Part shown: positions 46,098 to 53,540 of the stretch, piece after piece
How positions within the stretch are numbered: the first letter of the stretch is position 1
How the letters are laid out: every line of letters starts with the position of its first letter
Source: Dyadobacter pollutisoli
Lineage (GTDB): Bacteria; Bacteroidota; Bacteroidia; Cytophagales; Spirosomataceae
NCBI RefSeq assembly: GCF_026625565.1
Contig: NZ_CP112998.1
Coordinates: 4,342,501-4,406,500 of the forward strand
Direction of reading: 5' to 3'
DNA: 64,000 nt
Notes under the pieces: generated by a model
Database searches by the model: none
The model's input: only the letters and a program-made list of their open reading frames with translations
What the model was told of the DNA's origin: nothing
Translations under genes and position numbers: made by a program

Positions 46098-46551
46098 TGT
46101 CTTAAAAAGCCGATTCGGGTTTCCGCCGTAATGGATCACGATCAAAGCAATTGCCAAGTGTCTGACCTCCATCGAAAACCTTCGTTTGGCGGTTTTATAT
46201 CCAATGGTGTTGGCCTTTTTGTACATTAAAATGATCATAGTCGCCATCAGGGTCATGTATAGCATGATCTGTATTCCATTCCTGCCCAAAGAGACCAGAT
46301 GGCTCACAAAATATTACGGTGCCCATTATCCTTTTCAACATGTCCCATATATCTGCTTCTGGCAAGGCCATATCTTCGCTGGCATAGCCGGGCAGCGGTA
46401 AAGACATCAGAATGACACAGCAGCACACCATCAAAAGATAAAACATCTTCTTACCATGCAGCACTTTGGTATAATGGTCGATCCGGGTGGTTGCCGATAA
46501 ATGGTCGATAAGGGCTTCGGGAGCAAACCCCAACAGATGTTTATATTGATT
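46095..46551 (-). pseudogene. IS4-family transposase remnant with internal deletion
   Basis: Two pieces of one transposase are readable. The N-terminal piece (46551 to about 46430) gives QYKHLLGFAPEALIDHLSAT, then TRIDHYTKVLHGKKMFYLLM. The C-terminal piece (46307-46095, another frame) gives GRNGIQIMLYMTLMATMIIL, then MYKKANTIGYKTAKRRFSME, and ends GGNPNRLFKT. Both match the ends of IS4-type transposases, but the central DDE catalytic region of roughly 250-300 residues is missing and the frames differ. The element cannot move. No terminal inverted repeats or target duplications were identified. Confidence 0.8.
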
Positions 46552-46678
46552 CTGTGATCCTTAAAAACGGGCATATCCTACTGGTTATCAATAATTAAAG
46601 ATAGCCAAAAAATCTGCCTGTTAAGATATAATCAATTGATTATCCATTATATAATAAATAAAACTAAACCATTTTAAA
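46552..46678. other. Residual intergenic sequence next to the IS4 remnant
   Basis: AT-rich sequence with no gene. An ATG at about 46572 on the minus strand (MPVFKDH) could be the old transposase start but is out of frame with the conserved part. Confidence 0.4.
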
Positions 46679-46709
46679 CAAAAAAAATCGGAAGAATAAA
46701 TCTTCCGAC
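46679..46709 (-). terminator. Terminator of the amidohydrolase operon
   Basis: TCGGAAGA pairs with TCTTCCGA around ATAAA. On the minus strand it is followed by about eight T residues. It lies 32 bases past the amidohydrolase stop. Confidence 0.85.
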
Positions 46710-46740
46710 CGTGACTGGGCAAAACCCGGCATTTTCTGTT

Positions 46741-48060
46741 TTACTTCTTCCCATATTTGCCCTTATACTTCTCATAAAGCCGTTTCTGCTTATCATCCAG
46801 GTCTACTTTCCCGCCTTTGATGAAAACCATTGTCACTACGTTACCACGCATATCCAGTATATCACCTTCGGAAACGATCAGTGAAGCTTGCTTGCCTTTT
46901 TCCAGGGTTCCTACTTCCTTTTCTGCTCCTATGATCTCCGCTGCATTTTTGGTAATAAATTGCAAAGCATCTTCGGGAGCAACGTTGCCAAAACCGGAAG
47001 AAGTACCGGCCAGAAATGCGAGGTTGCGCGTGCGCCACCATTCATCCGCATAGGTAACCGCGACTTTAACACCAGCTTTATGAAGCAAGCCCGGTAATTC
47101 GTAAGGCATATATACATTTTCGTCTGCCCTGTTTGGAAGACGATGCGTAGGGTTCAGGATGACAGGAACATTGTTTTCTTTCAAAAAGCCAGCCACCTTA
47201 TATGACTCATCCCCTCCTACTATCACCAACTTTTTTACGCCTGCCTCCTTCGCAAATTTGACAGCTTCAATGATGTCTTTGGCATAATCGGCGCGAATGT
47301 AAAGATTCGCCGAACCATCAAATAATGGTTTCATAGCTGCCAGACGCAGGTTTACAGGACTTGGATTAGCTGTTTCGGAATAGGCTTTGGCATCCGAAAA
47401 GGTAGATTTGAAAAGATCCAGCAATTCCTGACGTTTTTCATTCCTTTTAACCGATACCGTAAAATCATCGTAATTGAAAGTACTCGACAAAAACGGTGGC
47501 CAGCTCAGCCATATTCCGTCATCTTTTTTCAAAACGGCGTCCTCCCAGTTCCAGCCGTCGCTGTAAAATACCGACGAAGAGCCCGAAATCGCGCCTCCTT
47601 GCGGCACAGACTGCGAAACCAGTATTCCATTGCCACGTAATGTCGGGATCACTTCGGAATCCGTGTTATAAGCGACCAATGCCCTCACATGCGGGTTGAT
47701 CTGCCCTACTTCATTAAAATCCAATGTGGCGCGTACCGATGCAATTTCCTGCAACCCGACGGTAGTATTAAGCGAAATGATTCCCGGATAAATGTGCTTC
47801 TTCTTTACATCAATGACCTCAGATCCATTGTCATTGATAATCCAAGCCGGGCCAATCTGGGTAATGATCCCCTTATCGAAGGCGACAGCACCATTTTCGA
47901 TTACCTGTCCGTTTCCAATGTGAATGGTGGCACCTGTGAGGATTACCGGTTTTGTCTGAGTTTTGGCGGGTGCCGGGTTTTGCGCGATTGCCCCGGAAAT
48001 GGCAATTGAAAATTGCAGCAACGTCCAGCCTATTACCGGGATTAATTTATTTTTTATCAT
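46741..48060 (-). CDS. Secreted amidohydrolase-family protein without the HxH metal motif
   Basis: A protein of 439 residues counted from the ATG at 48060, which directly starts a signal peptide (MIKNKLIPVIGWTLLQFSIA, cleavage near IAQ at 27). The composite beta-sandwich (VILTGATIHIGNGQVIENGA ... GIITQIGPA) and the end (GAEKEVGTLEKGKQASLIVSEGDILDMRGNV) are typical of imidazolonepropionase-like amidohydrolases. But where PGxIDxHxH is expected the sequence reads PGIISLNTTVG, so the first metal ligands are gone. It may be an inactive partner of the larger protein encoded 32 bases upstream. Confidence 0.85.
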   Translation of the reverse strand: MIKNKLIPVIGWTLLQFSIAISGAIAQNPAPAKTQTKPVILTGATIHIGNGQVIENGAVAFDKGIITQIGPAWIINDNGSEVIDVKKKHIYPGIISLNTTVGLQEIASVRATLDFNEVGQINPHVRALVAYNTDSEVIPTLRGNGILVSQSVPQGGAISGSSSVFYSDGWNWEDAVLKKDDGIWLSWPPFLSSTFNYDDFTVSVKRNEKRQELLDLFKSTFSDAKAYSETANPSPVNLRLAAMKPLFDGSANLYIRADYAKDIIEAVKFAKEAGVKKLVIVGGDESYKVAGFLKENNVPVILNPTHRLPNRADENVYMPYELPGLLHKAGVKVAVTYADEWWRTRNLAFLAGTSSGFGNVAPEDALQFITKNAAEIIGAEKEVGTLEKGKQASLIVSEGDILDMRGNVVTMVFIKGGKVDLDDKQKRLYEKYKGKYGKK

Positions 48061-48092
48061 AATATCGAATTGACAATCAATGAAATGTAAAA

Positions 48093-51000
48093 TTACTTGG
48101 TTCCCTCGTGCTCTGCATGAACGCCCACGATGTCTTCGCAGTGCCACATGCGTGGCTGGGTAGCCTGGGGCTTTTGGGTAGGTTTACCTTCCGCTTTGTC
48201 TCCAAGCATTTTTTGAATTAACCTCTCCCGCTCCGTCGCCATTGATTTTTGCTTTTCCTCATCCTTTTTCCGGTCAAAGTAAACAGTACCTTCTACCATT
48301 GTAAATTCCGGACGTGCATATACTGACAATGGATTAGTATTCCAGAGTACCAGATCGGCATCTTTGCCTGCTTTAATGCTGCCCATCCGGTGATCCACGT
48401 GCAATAGTTTGGCGGGATTCAGCGTCACCATTTTCCAGGCGTCCTCCTCGGGCACTCCACCATACTCCACTGTTTTTGCAGCTTCCTGGTTTAGTCTGCG
48501 TGCCATTTCGGCATCATCAGAGTTGATCGCAACCGTAACTCCCTCGTGGTACATTAAGGCTGCATTGTAAGGAATCGCCTCTTTTACCTCCATTTTGTAG
48601 GCCCACCAGTCAGCGAATGTTGATCCACCGATTCCTCTTTTGGCCATTCCGTCCGCCAGCTTGTAGCCTTCCAAGATGTGTGTAAATGTATTGATCTTAA
48701 ATTTCAGCGAATCAGCGACGTGCATCAGCATATTAATCTCCGATTGAACGTATGAATGGCAAGTAATGAATCTTTCGCTGTCCAGGATCTCCACCAGTGC
48801 GTCCAGTTCGATATCCCGGCGTGGGGCAACTCCCGGCTGCTTTTTGGAAGCTGCATTGTATTTTTTCCAGGAGTTGGAATACTCTTTCGCACGAATGAAA
48901 TGGTCGAAATATACTTGCTCCACACCCATTCTGGTTTGGGGAAAACGGGTTCTCACGATATCGCCCCAGTTGGACTGCTTCACGTTTTCACCCAAAGCAA
49001 ATTTGATCGTCTTTACCTCAGGCAGTAGCATTTCCGACTGGCTGGCACCCCATTTCAGCTTGATCAAGGCACTCTGCCCACCGATTGAATTGGCAGATCC
49101 ATGCAACAAATGTGATGCTGTTACGCCGCCCGCCAGTTGCCTGTAAATATTAATATCGTCAGGGTTGATGACATCACTCATTCTCACCTCCGCCGAGCTG
49201 GTTTGCCCGCCTTCATTGATCGTGAACAGCGCGATGTGCGAATGCTCGTCAATAATGCCGCTGGTAAGGTGTTTGCCCGTTCCATCCACAGTCCGCGTAC
49301 CCGCGGGGGCCGCTAATCCTTTTCCGATTTTGGTAATTTTACCATTCTGCACGATAACATCCGTATTCTGCAAAATTCCCTCCTTTTCGTTCGTCCATAC
49401 CGTCGCATTTTTGACGAGTACCGTCTCAGATTTTGGTAATTCTTCGTTTCCAAATCCTACGAAAGGATATACTACCTGGCCTGTTTCCTTCGGTTTCGCA
49501 ATGGTAGAGTCTTTAACTGCTGCTGGCTGGTATTTCTCCGAAAGTACCGCCGACCAGGGGATAACCGAACCGTCCGGTAACACTCCTTCTCCTGCCAGAT
49601 CAGCGCCGGTGAGCCAGCCCGTCAAGCGAACTGTTCCTGAGGGTTTATTCTGATATGTCAATGTCAGCAATTCGTTTGACAGGATCGCTTTGGGCGTGAT
49701 TTTTATCGAATCCTGAACAACAATTTTGTACTCAGGCTTCTCAGGAGAACCTGTGATCTGTATTTTTCCGGCCGGCTCGTTGTTTAAAGACAATGAGTAA
49801 GTTCCTCTGATGTCGGGAGCGTTAATTGGGGCTAGCACAAATTTCTTGCCCTGGATCCAGTTTTCATAAATCACGTTGTCCTTACCAAACAGATCCCCTG
49901 ACGTAATGATAAAATTGGCAAGCAACCCGGTTTTGAGGCTTCCGATCTGGCCCTCCGCTTTGATCAAACTTGCAGGTAAGGTAGTCAATGCTTCCAGTGC
50001 TTTTTCTTTCGGCAGACCATATTCAATGGCTGTTTTTAGGTTTTTCCAAAAGTCAGCTTTGTTTTTCAGGCCGGCAGTTGTCAATGCAAAAGGTATATCT
50101 GCTTTGGCTACTTCGGAGGTATTTTTAGGTGCCAGTTCCCAATGTTTCAGCTGTGACATGCTTATGACGTCCGCATCCCAGGGATCGCTCACATCGTAAG
50201 CGTCGGGAAATTGAAGTGGCAATATTAGCGTAGCTTTTGTTGCTTTTATCTCGTTAATGCGCTGGTACTCATCACCACCACCACGTATAATGTACTGAAT
50301 ACCAAACTCATCCCCTACTTTATCAGCCCGCATGACGCTATATTTATCATTCGTTTCAAAAAAGGAAGGCAGGCTTTTGATCTGATTAAAAGCATCTAGA
50401 GACAAGTTGGTCTCTTTGTCGACAGCTTTGGCATACCAGTCGGCATCGTAATAATTCTGACGCAGCAATGCCACTACGCCCATTGTGGACGATGGGTAGG
50501 TTTGTGAAGAAGACCCTTTGCTGAATGAAAAATGCGCGGATGCTTTCTTATTCAATAATGCTTTGTTGGCTGGCTCGTCCGTTAATGTCACCAATGCCCC
50601 ATTCCCTCTCACAATACCGTCGTGCGCGTGGATCAGCACGGTTCCGAAGCCATTTTTACGGAAATCCTCGGCTTTTTTTGCGTCAGGTGTAAATAACAAA
50701 CTAGCGTCAGTTTCCGGCTGTACGGCCTGGTTCCAGCCGAAAGCGCCTTTTTTATTGGATTCAATCTGAGGCGTCTGTCTTCCTCCCGCCGCTCTTTCCC
50801 TCCTTACCTCGGGCAATCCGTAATCGGAGTCCAGGTCAATCAGTGATGGGTAAATGTATTTTCCTTTGAGATCCACCACGACAGTGCCTGCGGGTATTTT
50901 AACCTGCTTGCTTACCTCGCGAATGGTCCCGTTCTCAATAAGCATCGTGCCAGCCGTAATGGTAGTTTTGGAATCCACCACTATCGTCGCATTCGTGAAA

Positions 51001-51113
51001 GCATATCGCCCCGGACGCTCATCGTAAGCTCCGTTTTGCGGAAATGTTCCTTGCGCCTGACAGCATATGCCAATGGTCAGCCCGGTTAGTAAGGTTGATA
51101 TTTGTTTAAACAT
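48093..51113 (-). CDS. Secreted tandem amidohydrolase protein (inactive-like half plus intact half)
   Basis: A 1006-residue exported protein (signal peptide to about residue 20, CCQAQ). It holds two amidohydrolase modules. The first (about 35-440) has YPSLIDLDSDYGLPEV in place of the HxH strand. A beta-rich linker of about 440-560 separates it from the second module (about 565-970), which keeps IIDEHSHIAL (residues about 618-627), CHSYVQSEI, THILEGY and INSDDAEMARRL, a complete metal site of the imidazolonepropionase-like type. The tail is Lys/Gln-rich. Hydrolysis of a cyclic amide or peptide is expected from the family; the substrate is unknown. Cotranscribed with the downstream homologue. 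Confidence 0.88.
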   Translation of the reverse strand: MFKQISTLLTGLTIGICCQAQGTFPQNGAYDERPGRYAFTNATIVVDSKTTITAGTMLIENGTIREVSKQVKIPAGTVVVDLKGKYIYPSLIDLDSDYGLPEVRRERAAGGRQTPQIESNKKGAFGWNQAVQPETDASLLFTPDAKKAEDFRKNGFGTVLIHAHDGIVRGNGALVTLTDEPANKALLNKKASAHFSFSKGSSSQTYPSSTMGVVALLRQNYYDADWYAKAVDKETNLSLDAFNQIKSLPSFFETNDKYSVMRADKVGDEFGIQYIIRGGGDEYQRINEIKATKATLILPLQFPDAYDVSDPWDADVISMSQLKHWELAPKNTSEVAKADIPFALTTAGLKNKADFWKNLKTAIEYGLPKEKALEALTTLPASLIKAEGQIGSLKTGLLANFIITSGDLFGKDNVIYENWIQGKKFVLAPINAPDIRGTYSLSLNNEPAGKIQITGSPEKPEYKIVVQDSIKITPKAILSNELLTLTYQNKPSGTVRLTGWLTGADLAGEGVLPDGSVIPWSAVLSEKYQPAAVKDSTIAKPKETGQVVYPFVGFGNEELPKSETVLVKNATVWTNEKEGILQNTDVIVQNGKITKIGKGLAAPAGTRTVDGTGKHLTSGIIDEHSHIALFTINEGGQTSSAEVRMSDVINPDDINIYRQLAGGVTASHLLHGSANSIGGQSALIKLKWGASQSEMLLPEVKTIKFALGENVKQSNWGDIVRTRFPQTRMGVEQVYFDHFIRAKEYSNSWKKYNAASKKQPGVAPRRDIELDALVEILDSERFITCHSYVQSEINMLMHVADSLKFKINTFTHILEGYKLADGMAKRGIGGSTFADWWAYKMEVKEAIPYNAALMYHEGVTVAINSDDAEMARRLNQEAAKTVEYGGVPEEDAWKMVTLNPAKLLHVDHRMGSIKAGKDADLVLWNTNPLSVYARPEFTMVEGTVYFDRKKDEEKQKSMATERERLIQKMLGDKAEGKPTQKPQATQPRMWHCEDIVGVHAEHEGTK

Positions 51114-51277
51114 ATATTGTTAATTTAATTACAATTCAGCATTACAATATACAAGTAAATTTAAAAAGTCAGGGCCGGGCGGATCGATTCAGGAGAAGTT
51201 ACAATAAGGCAACAGAATTTTCCTGTTCATTCTATTTTTTTGCATCTTGTATCAGGTTTTTGCTTAATCATTTTCTT

Positions 51278-51574
51278 ATGACCTACGATCAATTTAAGGA
51301 ATCCATTGCTCTCTCTACACCGCCGGAAGGCATTTCTGTGCTACTTAAAGCACTTTGGTATGACGCAAAAGGCGATTGGGAAGCTGCTCACGACATTGCC
51401 CAAAGCAGTGAAGGAACCCGTTCTTATGATCGTTTACATGCATATCTACATCGTGTTGAAGGCGACACATGGAATGCAGGATACTGGTACAGACGCGCTG
51501 GTTCAGAGACATTTAACGGTTCATTAAAGGAAGAATGGGAAGAGTTAGCCCGTTATTTCTCTGAAAAAATATAA
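51278..51574 (+). CDS. Small conserved hypothetical protein
   Basis: A 98-residue cytoplasmic protein from the ATG at 51278 (the TTG at 51260 gives a random-looking six-residue addition). It reads MTYDQFKESIALSTPPEGIS, then LLKALWYDAKGDWEAAHDIA, AYLHRVEGDTWNAGYWYRRA and EEWEELARYF. The spaced W/A/H/Y residues look like one and a half TPR-type helical hairpins. I recognise it as a widespread small protein family of unknown role but cannot name it. Its stop codon lies inside the first of three palindromes upstream of the SatD-like gene. Confidence 0.8.
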   Translation: MTYDQFKESIALSTPPEGISVLLKALWYDAKGDWEAAHDIAQSSEGTRSYDRLHAYLHRVEGDTWNAGYWYRRAGSETFNGSLKEEWEELARYFSEKI

Positions 51575-51589
51575 GGTTTTTAGCTTATA
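51570..51589. promoter_or_regulatory. Palindromic operator-like site 1
   Basis: TATAAGGTTTTTAGCTTATA, of the form TATAAGG-N6-SCTTATA. Spaced exactly 29 bases from site 2. It overlaps the stop codon of the preceding gene. Confidence 0.75.
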
Positions 51590-51598
51590 TCGAACCGA

Positions 51599-51618
51599 TA
51601 TAAGGCTTTTACCTTATA
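51599..51618. promoter_or_regulatory. Palindromic operator-like site 2
   Basis: TATAAGGCTTTTACCTTATA, with perfect seven-base arms TATAAGG/CCTTATA. The 9-base spacers on its two sides both contain ACCGA. Confidence 0.8.
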
Positions 51619-51627
51619 TTTACCGAT

Positions 51628-51647
51628 TATAAGGTAAAAAGCTTATA
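51628..51647. promoter_or_regulatory. Palindromic operator-like site 3
   Basis: TATAAGGTAAAAAGCTTATA, starting 29 bases after site 2 and ending 5 bases before the ATG of the SatD-like gene. A repressor bound here would block translation initiation region or promoter. Confidence 0.75.
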
Positions 51648-51652
51648 TAGTT

Positions 51653-52285
51653 ATGAAACGATTTCAGGCCGTTATCACCGCTGACATGGTGAATTCCACG
51701 GGTTTTGCTCGGGAAGACGCTGCTTTATGGTTAGAAGAACTGATCAGAATACTTCGCGAAAGCCCTACTTTCCAATGGGTTTTAAAACCTGAGATCTATC
51801 GTGGCGACAGCTTCCAGGGAGTTTTAAAAAATGTCGGGGACGCCATGCACGTAGCGGTGCTTGCCAGGGCAGCTATGCGATCAAACTCGCCTCATACTGA
51901 CCTGCGGATTGCAATTGGTATTGGTAAAACCGAACTGGTTACCGATCGTCCGGGAACCTCTGACGGGGAAGCATTCAGGTTATCAGGGCACCTGGCGGAC
52001 CATATCCGAATGCAAAAGGCACGGATCGGCATTGCCCTACCTGTTTCGTCTGAACCACTAAATGCCACGCTTGATCTGCTGGAAACGGTTATTGAGAATT
52101 GGACAACCGCACAAAGTGAAGTGATCGTCGCATTGCTTCAAAACCAAAGTATAAGCCTGATTGCCGAAAGGTTAGGTATTAGTCAGTCGGCAGCAAGCCA
52201 ACGTGTTGCGGCCTCCAAATGGTGGGCAATTGAAAATTTTTTGGCTACCTTTCCAAAGCATTTAGCACTATACACAAAACGATAA
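51653..52285 (+). CDS. SatD-like regulator: cyclase-like domain plus helix-turn-helix
   Basis: A 210-residue cytoplasmic protein. Residues 1-125 resemble the SatD family and, in motif order, the class III nucleotide cyclase fold: ITADMVNSTGF (D11), YRGDSFQG (G51, D52), LRIAIGIGKTE (84-94) and GEAFRLSGHLAD (105-116). Residues about 150-200 carry a helix-turn-helix (TTAQSEVIVALLQ, ISLIAERLGISQSAASQRVA), similar to sigma-region-4/LuxR-type readers. The preceding palindromes suggest that it binds its own promoter. The membrane-protein gene follows after 6 bases. Whether the first domain binds nucleotides is inference; the second metal Asp of true cyclases is not evident. Confidence 0.78.
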   Translation: MKRFQAVITADMVNSTGFAREDAALWLEELIRILRESPTFQWVLKPEIYRGDSFQGVLKNVGDAMHVAVLARAAMRSNSPHTDLRIAIGIGKTELVTDRPGTSDGEAFRLSGHLADHIRMQKARIGIALPVSSEPLNATLDLLETVIENWTTAQSEVIVALLQNQSISLIAERLGISQSAASQRVAASKWWAIENFLATFPKHLALYTKR

Positions 52286-52291
52286 ACAGCC

Positions 52292-53035
52292 ATGACTGAA
52301 TTTTTGCTGCTCCTCCTGGCGCATGTCCTTGTTGATTTCTACTGGCAACCGACTTCGTGGGTAATTGATAAAAAGAAGAAATCGCTACGCTCCAAATACC
52401 TCTATTTTCACGTATTACTGGTTATTGCCATTTCCTATATTTTGTTAGGTAAATGGGACAATCCAATGCCCGTTATCGTTCTGGGAATAGCCCACGGCAT
52501 CATTGATATTGTCAAAATTAAGTTTGATAAAAAAGGCACACTTACCTGGTTCATTGCAGATCAGGCCGCGCATTTAATCACCATTATCATAGCCACTTTG
52601 ATCATTACCAACAAATTGAATATTGGTTTTGAAACTTTTAAAACCTGGCTTTACACACCAAAAACACTGGCTATACTGTCCGGCGCACTGCTATCCCTTT
52701 CGCCAATATCATTCCTGGTCGGAATCCTCACAAAACCGTGGCGGGAAGAGCTCACCAAGCTCGCACCCGACATTGATGATAACCTGGCCAATGCAGGCCG
52801 CTGGATAGGAATGTCCGAAAGACTCCTCATTTTTGTATTTGTACTGGTGAGCCAGTTCTCTGCCATTGGCTTTCTGATCGCCGCCAAATCGCTTTTACGA
52901 TACAATGATAAAACTGCGGGAGGAGAGATTCCGCCAGCCTATATCAGCAAAAAATCGGAGTATGTACTCGTAGGGACACTGATGAGCTATACATGTGCGA
53001 TTGCAGTCGCATTGGCTGTAAAAATGCTTTATTAA
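52292..53035 (+). CDS. DUF3307 polytopic membrane protein
   Basis: A 247-residue inner-membrane protein with about six hydrophobic segments. The DUF3307 pattern lies in the first 100 residues: LLLLLAHVLVDFYWQP (H11, D15), LYFHVLL (H40), GIAHGIIDIVKI (H68, D72) and FIADQAAHLI (D90, H94). These paired His/Asp residues in or near membrane helices look like a conserved buried polar site, possibly metal-binding. A cytoplasmic stretch (about 145-175, KPWREELTKLAPDIDDNLAN) resembles the loop that follows in relatives. It sits 6 bases after the SatD-like gene, a linkage I recall from other bacteria. The function is unknown. Confidence 0.82.
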   Translation: MTEFLLLLLAHVLVDFYWQPTSWVIDKKKKSLRSKYLYFHVLLVIAISYILLGKWDNPMPVIVLGIAHGIIDIVKIKFDKKGTLTWFIADQAAHLITIIIATLIITNKLNIGFETFKTWLYTPKTLAILSGALLSLSPISFLVGILTKPWREELTKLAPDIDDNLANAGRWIGMSERLLIFVFVLVSQFSAIGFLIAAKSLLRYNDKTAGGEIPPAYISKKSEYVLVGTLMSYTCAIAVALAVKMLY

Positions 53036-53104
53036 AAAATTCCAGTTCCGGTTAAACCTATCTCCGCTTTTCAACTCTAACCCTGGTATTTAAACTTCTT
53101 AACC

Positions 53105-53464
53105 ATGAAGAAAACATTGTTTGCCATATTAATGGCTTTCGTAAGCATGACCGCCTTCGCACAAAGGCAGGAAGCTAATGCCACTCCGGAAAAGCGCGCT
53201 GAAAATCAAACCAAGACATTGACCGAAAATCTTAGTCTTTCCGAGGATCAGCAGAAGCAAGTGTATAACCTCAGCCTCGCACGCGCACAGAAAATGCAGG
53301 AGCTCAGGGACGCACAAACCCAGGACCGCTCACAAATGCGGGCATCTATGGAAACATTCAACACGGAACTGGCCAAAATCCTGACCGTTGAACAGCAGGA
53401 AAAATACAAAACCATGCTGGAAGACCGTCGTGCTAATGGCGGCGGAAGAGGCCCCAGAAACTGA
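53105..53464 (+). CDS. Small exported helical protein (DUF4890/Spy-like)
   Basis: A 119-residue protein with a clear signal peptide (to about residue 20, TAFAQ). The mature part is helical and charged: ATPEKRAENQTKTLTENLSL, SEDQQKQVYNLSLARAQKMQ, ILTVEQQEKYKTMLEDRR, with a Gly/Arg-rich tail. The LSLSEDQQKQV ... LTVEQQEKY rhythm is that of DUF4890/LTxxQ-type periplasmic proteins, related in style to Spy/CpxP chaperones and stress sensors. The role is inferred. It has its own terminator and is not clearly tied to the DUF3307 gene, 69 bases upstream. Confidence 0.8.
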   Translation: MKKTLFAILMAFVSMTAFAQRQEANATPEKRAENQTKTLTENLSLSEDQQKQVYNLSLARAQKMQELRDAQTQDRSQMRASMETFNTELAKILTVEQQEKYKTMLEDRRANGGGRGPRN

Positions 53465-53481
53465 CTAAGACTGATCTAAAC

Positions 53482-53528
53482 AAATAAAGAGGGTTGCTAT
53501 CAAAAACTGACAGCAACCCTCTTTATTT
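53482..53528. terminator. Bidirectional terminator
   Basis: AAATAAAGAGGGTTGCT pairs perfectly with AGCAACCCTCTTTATTT around a 13-base loop. It lies between the convergent small exported-protein gene and prfC and can serve both. Confidence 0.93.
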
Positions 53529-53540
53529 TATTGAAATGAC

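Noticed and set aside
51260..51277. TTG start for the small conserved gene
   Set aside because: The added residues (MLNHFL) look like random leader, and MTYDQFK fits the expected protein start.
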